A DNA stretch of 36,038 bases, from NCBI RefSeq assembly GCF_900005765.1, contig NW_021628644.1, positions 1 to 36,038 of the forward strand. The letters are read 5' to 3'. How positions within the stretch are numbered: position 1 is the stretch's first letter; each line of letters starts with the position of its first letter. The notes under the pieces are model-generated. The model did no database searches and was not told the DNA's origin. It saw only the letters and a program-made list of their open reading frames with translations. Made by a program: the position numbers and the translations under genes. Below, piece by piece: positions 24,448 to 33,800 of the stretch. This stretch comes from Plasmodium relictum. Lineage: Eukaryota > Apicomplexa > Aconoidasida > Haemosporida > Plasmodiidae.

Positions 24448-24620
24448 GCATTATAAGAAAACATTATATATATATAATAAAAACGAATATATATATATAT
24501 ATATATAAACGTATACTTAGTTATGCGTGCTCTTTATTAATTTGTTTGTCTAATACTCTAACAAAGTTGTTAAGAGGGAAATTAATAAATCAACAGGTTA
24601 ATATATATATTTATTAACCA
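24448..24620 (-). mobile_element. Family A LTR-like head fragment plus a short family A tail
   Basis: From 24448 to 24592 the minus strand reads as the head third of family A: TGATTTATTAATTT, the hairpin, AATAAAGAGCACGC and the TATATA block, with GCATTATAAGAAAAC at the broken end. From 24593 to 24620 a + strand tail ACAGGTTAATATATATATTTATTAACCA follows. This looks like the product of nested insertion and loss. Confidence 0.6.
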
Positions 24621-24625
24621 ATTAT

Positions 24626-25185
24626 TGAGCAAACAAATTAATAAAGAGCATGTATAACTAAATATACGTTTTTATATGTATACATATTTTATTATACATA
24701 TAGTGGCATTTTATAATGTATAATATTTAATTTGAATTAAATAATTATGTATTACTTAACAGATATATGTTTACTTTTATAAATGTGTTTTTATTTACAA
24801 AGAATAAGTATATTCTTTTAATTAAAAATACACACAAAATTTATAACAAATAACAAAAATTAATCTATAATTTATTTAATGTTATTTCAAAAATAAACAA
24901 ATTGAATAAAATATGAACATTATACTTTTTCGTATATTAAGTTTTTATGTAAGTAAAAATTTAATTCTATTTTTAATTCAAACAAACGCCAACACAAAAA
25001 AAAAAATTAACTTAATTTTTCTTTTTTTTAATTACAAAGGTGTATATAAATAAAATAAACAAAAAAAAAAAATATAACTTTATATTTTTTTTTTAACTAG
25101 AGTCAATGCATATATGACTTATATTTTCTTGACTAGTAGCTCATTTTATTTTAAAAAAGGTTAATAACAATTTTTTTGTTAACTA
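24626..25185 (+). mobile_element. Family A LTR-like repeat, 5'-truncated
   Basis: The copy lacks the left half of the head hairpin and starts within the right arm (TGAGCAAACAAATTAATAAAG). It continues through the whole family A body and tail (CTAGAGTCAATGCATATATG) to GTTAATAACAATTTTTTTGTTAACTA, where CCA has become CTA. The next bases, CAATTAATAAATCA (25191-25204), are the end of another copy in the opposite orientation, so this unit may have been inserted in it. Confidence 0.65.
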
Positions 25186-25204
25186 ATATCCAATTAATAA
25201 ATCA

Positions 25205-25986
25205 ATTTATTAAAAGCATTGGATTAATGCAATAATTTTAAGTTTTAACTTTTTAAATTCTATAACTGAAGACTTAAGAATTATTAATATATATATTATT
25301 ATATCTTAAAATTATGATAAAAAAGAAAATTATAATTGATCATATTTAAGATAAAATAAAAAATTCCATTATTTTTAAAATTTATATAATATCATAATAT
25401 AAAAATCCACAGATATTATTATGACCATAGTATAATTTAAATTATGTTGAAATTATTATAATACTTTATTTTTTTATTTATTTTAAAATTATTATAAAAA
25501 TTATTATTATATACTTGTAACTTAAAATCACAAAACGCCATTTGATAAGTTCATTACTAGTTTCATAAATAAAATTAACTTTTTCTTTACTTTAATTATT
25601 CATAAATGCATGCAAATTTTGCACGATTTAATATTTTTTTTTAAAAAATTATTAAAGAATACGTTACTAGTATGAAATATTTAACTTTTATACGTTTTAA
25701 ATTTAAAAAAAAAATTAAACTTCATTTATAGTATTGTATGGCATTTTTATATTTTATTTAAAATGAAAATTTAAATAACTAATTTTTTAAAAAAATTTCA
25801 TTTTCATCTAAATATTAATGCTTATTACTTATTTTAAATTTAAAAATTCAATTTTATATTTTTTAAAATTCGAAGTATCAGTATCTAAAAATAGATAAAT
25901 ATATATAAATAAAAAAAAAAAATTTTAAAAACAATTAAATTAAAATTTTATTTAAAAAAATATATTTAATTTTAGTAAAACGAAAA
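25205..25986. other. AT-rich region upstream of an exported-protein gene
   Basis: No repeat head or coding text is visible. It presumably contains the promoter and 5' UTR of the gene at 25987. Confidence 0.5.
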
Positions 25987-26755
25987 ATGAAAATGAAAAA
26001 TAATACTATATTTAATATTACTAAATGTCCTGAACGCAATGTTCATATAGGTAAAGATTATATAACTTCAGATGTTTCCAGTTTAGAGATGTACTATAAA
26101 AAACAGAAAATAAACATATTACTTTTTTTTAATTTTTTTCTGTTTACTCTTTTAATTTTTATATTACATGGTTTTAATAGTGTAAGATAATAATAATACT
26201 TAAAAATTATATTTGATTGATATTTCATTTATAGAATAAAACATATATTTTTAAATTATTAATGTTTCTTATAATTCTTAGTATACATATAGATCTGCGA
26301 ACGAAAAACAGAACTTAGGAGGAACAATTAATTTAATATACAAAAGAATTTTGTCAGAATGTAATAATATAAATTCAACAAAAAGCGAATCAAAATTAAA
26401 TTTATTAGATGCTGATGAACTGGAAAATACAACAAATAATGATTTGCAACATAATTTAAATTATAATAATTTGGAATCACAAATAAAAGCAAAAAATCTT
26501 GAAGTAATGATAAATATGCTAAAAAAAAATGAAAAAGAAGATAAAATCGATAAAAAAAGTAGTAACATAAAAAAAATTTGCGACTTCATTTATATGCCTT
26601 TGTTAGTTTTCCCATTATTGCTTTTCTTAGTATTGTTTTCACTCAAAAATATTGGATATTTATGCGATGTTTCAGATAGTAAGTTGCAAAACGGATGTTT
26701 ATTGTACTTAGGAATTTTAATTTTACTTAATACAATTGAACTAAAAAAAAAATAA
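25987..26755 (+). CDS. PEXEL-containing exported membrane protein, two exons
   Basis: The CDS joins 25987-26181 (exon 1, 65 codons) to 26282-26755 (exon 2), 222 residues. Exon 1 is hydrophilic for about 40 residues (MKMKNNTIFNITKCPERNVH at the start) and then carries a hydrophobic segment (about 43-61), a recessed signal-anchor as in many exported Plasmodium proteins. The intron has donor GTAAGA and acceptor TTCTTAG, phase 0. Exon 2 begins YTYRSANEK and has RILSE at 87-91, a perfect RxLxE PEXEL. A polar Asn/Glu/Lys middle follows (92-163). Two hydrophobic segments close the protein (about 168-188 and 201-215), separated by a loop with two Cys, and the end is ELKKK. Two C-terminal membrane segments suggest a host-membrane or Maurer's-cleft-type protein; that is inference. 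The family is not recognised. The minus frame at 26590-26793 is a shadow. Confidence 0.82.
26182..26281 (+). other. Intron of the exported membrane protein gene
   Basis: A 100-bp AT-rich intron with donor GTAAGATAA and acceptor AATTCTTAG. Without splicing the first frame stops after nine bases. Confidence 0.82.
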
Positions 26756-26860
26756 AATAAAAAGAAATCTAAAAAAAATATAAAAAAATACATTAGTTAA
26801 AGTTATTGTGAGCTTAAAAAAAAAAGAAAACACAGAAAAAAAATAGTCCAGCCACTACTG

Positions 26861-26899
26861 TGAATATTGTTCTTATGAACAATGATCTTTGTGATCAAT
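26861..26899. other. Two adjacent palindromes downstream of the exported membrane protein gene
   Basis: TTGTTCTTATGAACAA is followed directly by TGATCTTTGTGATCA. Each can form a short perfect stem (TTGTTC/GAACAA and TGATC/GATCA). They lie about 115-140 bases after the stop codon, so they may be in the 3' UTR. The local GC content is above the background. Confidence 0.45.
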
Positions 26900-27058
26900 C
26901 CAAAGATATATTCAATTGTTGAGCTTAAACATGCTCTCATTTTTAGAAAGTTTGTCTTATAAAATAATCTCTTTATAATATATGAAAATGTAATATATTT
27001 AAATGAAAATTTTTTATAAGTTATTTTTAAGTCTTTAATATATTTTTAATGTATTACT

Positions 27059-27513
27059 AATTTATTAAATGATTGTTCAATGATTTTGATAGAGTATTGA
27101 ACAAAATAACTAATAAAGAGCACGTAAAGTGATCTATACTAGTTTTAATTGTTGTGGGATTATATTGACACTACAGATGAGTAAAATTTTTACATATAGT
27201 TTACATAACCTAGCATTTATTGTTTTTAAGGTATTTATTTACTTTAATAATTATCTTTAGTTTTATTGAAAACCTAAATTCTCATTAAATTATTAAGTAA
27301 AAGTCATTTAATTAAAATAAAAAGAAAATTTAATTATAGTTATTAACAATATTTCAGAAATACTTAAAAATTAAATATTCTTAAAAACAAAAACCTTTTT
27401 GTTTTTCTTTTTAATTTTGAATTTAATTTTTTCATGGTTCTAAAAATTAATTGATTGATCGTCAAAAAATAGCATTATAGAAATTTTTAATTGTATAAAG
27501 AAGGAATATTATT
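27059..27513 (+). mobile_element. LTR-like repeat, family E, 3'-truncated
   Basis: It begins TAATTTATTAAATGATTG, has head hairpin arms GTTCAAT and ATTGAAC around GATTTTGATAGAGT, then AATAAAGAGCACG. The family E body follows (TTTACATAACCTAGC, TTTTTGTTTTTCTTTTTAATTT). It breaks off at 27513, where another repeat head starts, so it was probably interrupted by that insertion. The first base pair reads TA rather than TG. Confidence 0.6.
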
Positions 27514-27555
27514 TGATTTATTAATTGTTCATTTAATGACTTTGCTAAAGTATTG

Positions 27556-28608
27556 GTTAAATTATGTATTAAGCTTTTTGCATAATAAACACAGTTACTG
27601 GTTAATAAAAGATGTTATTAACCTTTTGTAGTACATTAAGCTAGTTTACTACTTGTGTAAGTACAAGTTAGCCATGCGTTGACTCTAGTTTAAAAAAAAA
27701 TAAAGTTATTTTTTTTTGTTTGTTTATTTATTTTTATATACATCTTTGTAATTAAAAAAAAAAAAAAATATAAATTAATTTTTTTTTTTGAGTAGGAAGA
27801 TTTTTTTTTTGGTTGTTATGTTTTTGACTTTTGTGTTTTAAAAATTAAATAAGAATTAATGTTTACTTATTAAAACTTAAGAGATAAAATAATTATGTTT
27901 ATGTATTATTCAATGTATATTTTGAAATAACATTGAATAAATTAAAGTTTTGACTTTATTAATTGTTATAGTTTGTCTGTATGTTTTTAATTAAAAGAAT
28001 AAATAATTCTTTGTAAATAAAAACTCATTTATAACAATTAATAAGTCTATTAAAAGAGGCAGTAAAATTTAACCCATATTAAATAGTATGCATCATAAGG
28101 AAACTATATATATATATAATAAAAATGAATATATATATATAAAAACGTATACTTAGTTATACATGCTCTTTATTAATTTGTTTGTTTAATACTCTAGCAA
28201 AGTCATTAAATGGCCAATTAATAAATCAGATATATAAAATTAGCTTATTAGTTAGGAAGGTATAAGTTAGCTATGCAATGACGCTAGTTAAAAAAAAAAT
28301 ATAAAGTAATATTTTTTTTTGTTTATTTTATTTATATACATCTTTGTTATTAAAAAAAAAAAAAAAAAAGATTTAATAATTTTTTTTTGGGGTACTTTTG
28401 AATCGAGAAAGGAATTAACTGAAAATATAAAAATTGATGTGTAAAATGATTATTAGAAAACTATTTATTTCTTTTAATAAACAAAAAGTATAATTCTTGT
28501 GTTATATTTTATTTTTATGTTTCAAAATAACAATAAATAACTTGGAATTTAATTTTGTTATTTGTTATAACTTAATTATTTGTATGCGTTTATAACTTAT
28601 AAGAATAT
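27556..28608 (-). mobile_element. Diverged family A LTR-like repeat, interrupted and truncated
   Basis: Its pieces are 27556-27598 (a diverged tail, TGGTTAAATTATGTATTAAG) and 28229-28608 (GTATAAGTTAGCTATGCAAT onward, the middle and body of family A on the minus strand). They are separated by the intact minus copy at 27599-28228. It stops at AAGAATAT, where a + strand head begins at 28609. This level of nesting indicates that it is one of the older copies in the cluster. Confidence 0.55.
27599..28228 (-). mobile_element. Solo LTR-like repeat, family A, full length
   Basis: A 630-bp unit on the minus strand. At low coordinates it starts TGGTTAATAAAAGATG, with the terminal hairpin GGTTAATAAAAGATGTTATTAACC. 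It then has GCCATGCGTTGACTCTAG and the inverted repeat TATTCAATGT/ACATTGAATA, and finishes with the head hairpin and AATTAATAAATCA. The flanks are GTTAC and GATAT, so no intact duplication is present. Confidence 0.72.
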
Positions 28609-28768
28609 TGATTTATTGATTGCATGTTTAATGACTTTGCTAGAGTATTAAACAAACAAATTAATAAAGATCATGCATAACTAAATATATGGATTTATAT
28701 ATATATATATACTTATTTTATTATATATATATATAATAGCTTTTTATAATATATAATATTTATATTAT
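28609..28768 (+). mobile_element. Family A LTR-like head fragment
   Basis: TGATTTATTGATTGCATG starts a complete head hairpin (GTTTAAT/ATTAAAC), followed by AATAAAGATCATGCATAAC, TA-rich text and TTTTTATAATATATAATATT. It is preceded by AATAT and breaks at ATTAT, where the next copy starts. Its right part was not found. Confidence 0.55.
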
Positions 28769-29391
28769 TGATTTATTAATTGCCCGTTTAATGACTTTGC
28801 TAAAGTACTAAACAAACAAATTAATAAAGAGCATGTATAAATAAATATACATAAATAAATATGTATATACTTGTTTTTATTATATATACAATGGTTTCTT
28901 ATGATGCGTAATATTTAATTTGAATTAAATTTTACTGCATCTTTTAACATACATGTTAAACTGTTGTAAAAGAGTTTTTATTTACAAAGAATCGGTTTAT
29001 TCTTTTAATTAAAAATATGCAAACAAATTATAATAGTTAATAAAGTCAAAACTTTAATTTATTCAATGTTATTTCAAAAGTATACATTGAATATAACATA
29101 AACATTATTTGTTTTATATCTTAAGTTTTTATAAGTAAAAATTAATTCTTTATTTAATTTTTAAAAATACCAACGTCAACAAAAACACAACCAAAAAAAA
29201 AATAATTTCATTTCTATTTTTTTTTTTTAATTACAAAGATGTATATAAAAATAAATAAACAAACAAAAAAAAATAACTTTATATTTTTTTTTTTTTTATA
29301 ACTAGTGTCAGTGCATGGCTAACTTGTACATACGCGACTAGTAAACTAGCTTAGTATAGTACAAAAGGTTAATAATATCTTTTATTAACCA
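28769..29391 (+). mobile_element. Solo LTR-like repeat, family A, full length
   Basis: A 623-bp unit from TGATTTATTAATTGCCCG to TTTTATTAACCA, with all family A blocks well preserved. The central inverted repeat is TATTCAATGT (29060-29069) and ACATTGAATA (29084-29093). The tail reads CTAGTGTCAGTGCATGGC. The left flank is ATTAT; the right side passes directly into AGTATTAAAC, the interrupted hairpin of the surrounding copy. ATTAT recurs after the next AACCA end (29860-29864), so an earlier recombination between neighbouring heads is possible. Confidence 0.7.
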
Positions 29392-29992
29392 AGTATTAAA
29401 CAAAACAAGTTAATAAAGAACATGTATAAATAAATATACGTTATTAAATATATATATACTTGTCTTTGTTATATATATAATGGTTTCTTATGACGTATGA
29501 TATTTAATTTGCATTAAATTTTATTGCATCTTTTAATAGGAATTCTAAACTATTATAAAAGAGTTTTTATTTACAAAGAATCAGTTTATTCTTTTAATTA
29601 AAAACATATATACAATTTATAACAATTAAATAAAGTCAAAACTCTAATTTATTCAGTGTTATTTCAAAAATATACATTGAATATAATATAAAATATTATA
29701 CTTTTCATTCCTTTAGTTTTCACGCTATTCCAAAAAAAAAAAAATAAATAAATCTTTTTTTTTTTTAACTAGAGTCAGTGCATGGTTGATTTCTATTTTC
29801 TTGACTGGTAACTCATTTTATTTTTACAAAAGGTTAATAAAAGTTTTTTTTATTAACCAATTATAAGTTATATATATATGATTTACATGTGAAAATATAT
29901 ATATTTAAAACTAATTATAACTTAATATTAAATTCAACTTCTACGTAAGGGAATTAATTAAACTCAATTAAAATTAGTAGATATTTGTCTAC

Positions 29993-30058
29993 ATACTCTT
30001 AATTAATTTGTTTGTTCAATGCTCTGGAAAAGTCATTGAAGGATCAATTAATAAACCA
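29993..30058 (-). mobile_element. LTR-like head hairpin fragment
   Basis: Minus-strand reading gives TGGTTTATTAATTGATCC at the end (30058), a hairpin with arms around TTCAATGACTTTTCC and GAGCATTGAAC, and AATTAAGAGTATG. No body follows at lower coordinates. Confidence 0.5.
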
Positions 30059-30069
30059 AATATTTAAAA

Positions 30070-30646
30070 AAAAAATTAATAAAGATTATGCAGATATTTC
30101 TCTACTGATTTTACTTATTGTAAAATTATGATTATCCTAGTAATAAGTAAATTTTATACATATAATTTACTTAACCTAGAGAAATTACTGTTTAAGAGGA
30201 ATTTATTAATTTTAATAAAATTACACTTATTTTTCTATTAAAAATTTAAATTCTTGCTTAAAAACTGTTGATTAGATAAAATAATTAAAACAAACAAATA
30301 AATATAAATTAAAGTTATTATTAGTCTTTCAAAAAAAACTTAAATATTATTAAAAAAAAAATCCTTTTTATTTTACTTTTTAATTTCGAATTTAATTTTT
30401 TTATTACTTAAAAATTAATTCGATTTTGCAGTGAAAATTTTACAAAGATTTTATTTTTAGTTTTAATTTTTCATCATAAAAAAAAATAATTATGCTCTTT
30501 TTTTTAATGAATAAAAATAAATTTAACAAAAACATATATAAAAAATAATTTTTTTTTTTTTAAACCATCAAATTCATGTCTAATTCTCTATTTCTGTATG
30601 TACAACTATGTCCTATAAAAGGATAATTATGTTTTTTATTAACCCA
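30070..30646 (+). mobile_element. LTR-like repeat, family E, 5'-truncated
   Basis: It starts within the right hairpin arm (AAAAATTAATAAAGATTATG). It then follows family E throughout: TCTACTGATTTTACTTATTG, ATACATATAATTTACTTAAC, TTTTTAATTTCGAATTTAAT. It ends GGATAATTATGTTTTTTATTAACCCA. It aligns with 18980-19557 almost base for base in several blocks. Confidence 0.65.
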
Positions 30647-31309
30647 TGATGGAATTAAATATTGTAATATTTATAAATAATTTTGTGAGACACTGTTATC
30701 TTTTTCATGAAATTATAGATAAGATGTATTCATTAAAAGTAAAGATAGAAACGATATTAATTGATTATTTAAAAAATTTGTTCTTTTTATTATTAATTTA
30801 TTTTTAATGAATTAACAACAAATATAAGGGAAAATTTTTTTTTTTTTATTTTTTAAATAAAAAGATTTATGAATAAAATTTATAAAAAGAACATCACCAA
30901 CTTAAAATAAATATAATATTTACAAGTTATGATTTTATGCCATTTAAAATTTATTATATTCTAAATATTTTCTAATAAATCTTATTAATTATCTGAAATA
31001 AACTAGATAAAAATACATTAAATATACATATATATTACAATTTAATTTGTTATAAATATTGATATAATTCTTGTACATTCTCCTCATTAACTTGATTTTT
31101 TAGAACTGTATGAATGTCATTAGATAATCAATAAATCACTCTCTTTATATATAAAAAAAAAGTATATACATATAGATTTATCTCCAATAAAAAAATATCG
31201 TTCAAAAAAATAAATTAAAAATTTTTTTATTTGGTATATGTAATTTTTTAGAAATTAGATAAGGCATTTTCTCAAATAACTTGTTTGAACAACTAAATTT
31301 TTGTCTTTA
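30647..31309. other. AT-rich intergenic stretch with a degenerate repeat head
   Basis: The only recognisable item is a decayed minus-strand LTR head at about 31075-31137 (TCCTCATTAACTTG ... AATCAATAAATCA). The rest lies downstream of the gene at 31310. Confidence 0.45.
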
Positions 31310-32179
31310 TTATATTTTCCTTATTAAATATTTAATAAGATTTTTTATATTCTTTATTAATCGATCACACTTCTCTTCTTTATTTTCATGTATAGAAGGA
31401 GAGCATTTTGATAACTTCCGGGGGTACTTTAAATGTATCCACTCCTTTTCACACTCTTTTAAATATTTTGTAAACCACCGATAACTACTGGATTCAAAAT
31501 TTTCTAACTCTTTTACTTTTATATTAAATAAAATGGAATATTCTCTATCAGAAAGATAACTTTTTTTATGTTCCTCGTATTTTTCAATAGCTTTATCATA
31601 TATATTTTGTATTTCATTGTGAAATTTATTATACCAGTAATTGAACTTTTTTTGTTCCCATATTCTTCCATTTAGGGAATATCTTATTCTATTTAGATAA
31701 CACATATGTTCCCAGCGGGAAAATGCTTGTCCTGTTATTAAATGTTTAATATCTTTAAAACGTTTAATGTATTTATCATGTAATTTATCAACATATAGAA
31801 GTTTATTCTTATATTCTCTCTCTTCTTCTGTTAGTATCCTTAAATGATCTTTATTGAATTCCACTGAAGAAATTGATAGATTTTCCTGCTTAAATAAGCA
31901 CTATAATAAAATTGAAAAAAATAAATCTTTATAAAATATAATTATATGAGTGAAATTTTAACGTAAATAAATTCTTTATTATAAAAACGTGACATTTTTT
32001 TCTTTTTGAATTTATCTTACTTCTATAAGAAAACATAAAAGTGTAAGAAATAAGACAAACAAAAGTTTGAAAAGAATAGGAATATTGCAGCTCCTCTTTT
32101 TAGTTATTTCGCTTTCACTTTCATGTAAATATTTGGAGTTATTTTTTATGACCATACTACTTGAAGTTAAAAGATGCAT
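31310..32179 (-). CDS. PEXEL exported protein, PHIST-like, two exons
   Basis: The CDS is the complement of 32021-32179 (exon 1, 53 codons) joined to 31310-31900 (exon 2), 249 residues. Exon 1 starts MHLLTSSSMVIKNNSKYL and ends with a hydrophobic segment (PILFKLLFVLFLTLLCFL, about 34-51). The donor is GTAAGA, the acceptor TTATAG, phase 0. A second in-frame ATG eight codons later is also possible. Exon 2 begins CLFKQENL and carries RILTE at 74-78, a perfect RxLxE PEXEL. The C-terminal part (about 110-215) is helical with spaced Trp: RWEHM, RIWEQ, NYWYNKF, YRWFTKYLKECEKEWIHL. The pattern W-x-H ... W ... W ... W ... W with hydrophobic spacing resembles the PHIST/PRESAN domain; a tryptophan-rich antigen is the alternative. 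It ends in a Lys/Ile-rich tail. Opposite-strand frames at 31281 and 32067 are shadows. Confidence 0.8.
31901..32020 (-). other. Intron of the PHIST-like gene
   Basis: A 120-bp intron with donor GTAAGA and acceptor TTATAG. It joins the hydrophobic exon to the PEXEL exon in frame. Confidence 0.8.
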
Positions 32180-33682
32180 CTTTAAATTAACTAATCCTCT
32201 AAAAAGTATTATACTTAATTGTTGTATTTCTATAATTAAATTTAAGAAAAATATTCTCAATTTAGAAAAAGTTGATAAAATTATAAAATCATAAGAATAT
32301 ATGCATAAAAGAGAAAAATTTATTTTTTAAATTTTTAATTTAAATAATTTAATTCGGAATTTGCGTAAAAAAATTATTTATTCTTTCAAAATACTTTATT
32401 ATTGTGTCAGAAATTGATAATTAAATACATAAATTCATAGGAAAAATAAGGATATATTTAAAAAAAAAAATGAGATTAAAAAAATTTAGATAAGATTACT
32501 GATAAATAAATTTTTCATATCAAGGTACTTTTTCATTTTTGTTTCAATATCATCGTGAGCTTTTTATTTGTTAACTATTTAAAAAATATTTATTTGTATA
32601 ATTCTTTATTTTATTTTTTTTATTTTTTTTTATTTCACTTCTTAAAATATATTTGAATTATAAAATTGTGATAAATAATTTATCGAAGTTTTCACTACGG
32701 ATAGATTAAAAAAATAAAATATATACTAAATATAAAATGAATTTAAAAAAATCGTTGAGTTTAATTGCACACATATTTAAGGATGATAATATTTATTCAA
32801 AAGCAAAATAAAATAATGATCATGCTAAATATGAAAGATATACAACAGATAAATAAATGATATATATGAAAGAAAATAAGTTATAAAAGAAATTATTTAC
32901 TTTTTGATTTAATTTATTTGTTAAATATAAAGAATAAAGGAAAATATTTTTAAAAAATAAAAATAACTTTTTTTAATTTACTATATAAATCCATTTAAAT
33001 ATTATTATTATATGCATGAGCAATAACTATAGTCATTAATTCAATTTCAATTCTTTAATAGTGTGTTTTGGATTTTTTTCAAGTAAATATTATGAATTAT
33101 TTTCTAAAAAAGTATGTAAGAAAAAAAAAAATCTAATAACAGATATTTTGCTATATTACCCTTTTTATATAAAAAAAGTTTAAATATTTTTTGTTAAAAT
33201 AATATTTTTTAATTTCTCTTCTGTTTTTTACGTACACAGTTACTTCATTCTCATTTTATTACATATTTGTACATAATGCATTTTTTTTATATTTTATGTT
33301 ATCTTTTATTCTATTTCTATATCTTACGTTCTTAGATATTTTAACTTTTATAATCTTATTTTTATATTTTTTTATTCATAAAATTCTTATAAAAATTTTT
33401 TAGAAAAAAAACTCCTATGTAAGATTAACTTGAAAAAAGAAATTAAAAAAATTCTATATAATAAAAATAATAATATAAACTTTAATAGCAATATTAATAA
33501 AGGGATTATTAAAATAAAAATTAAAGTCTATTAAATATAAAAGTAATAAAAAAGGAAAACATATAAATATATTTGTAAATAATAAAAATCATATTTATTC
33601 CTTAATTATTAATATAATAATAATAATAAGGTTGTGGCATATAAAAGTATTATTAACTTTTTTAAATGCCATAATTTTTTAT
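32180..33682. other. AT-rich region upstream of the PHIST-like gene
   Basis: No coding text or repeat head is visible. The part next to 32180 should contain the promoter of the minus-strand gene. Confidence 0.5.
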
Positions 33683-33795
33683 TGATTAATAAAAGATATA
33701 ACTTTTTATGTAATAATAGTTAGTAACTTGCACAAAATGTTGCAAATAGTCATGCACATTTTCTAGTTAATAAAAAAAAAAATTTTTTTTCTTTT
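33683..33795 (-). mobile_element. Diverged LTR-like tail, target of a later insertion
   Basis: TGATTAATAAAAGATATAAC (33683 on) and later CAAATAGTCATGCACATTTT followed by CTAGTTAATAAAAAAA match the minus-strand tails of families A and E with many changes. It is cut at ATCAT by the insertion at 33801 and may resume after 35022. It is an older layer of the cluster. Confidence 0.5.
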
Positions 33796-33800
33796 ATCAT

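Larger units (their letters stand above)
27514..29859 (+). mobile_element. Family A LTR-like repeat split by a 1.8-kb block of other copies
   Basis: The left part (27514-27555) is the first half of a head hairpin, ending CTTTGCTAAAGTAT. The right part (29392-29859) begins AGTATTAAACAAAACAAG, the second half of the same hairpin, and continues through the family A body to TTTATTAACCA. AGTAT is present at both junctions (27551-27555 and 29392-29396), as a 5-bp duplication would leave. The intervening block starts TGGTTAAATT and ends TTAACCA. The outer flanks are ATTAT (27508-27512, one T away from the TG) and ATTAT (29860-29864). Confidence 0.65.

Noticed and set aside
23338-24625. ATTAT flanks as a target duplication of a composite insertion
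   Set aside because: The five-base match is all A/T, which is common by chance here, and the composite contains rearranged pieces. I mention it but do not rely on it.
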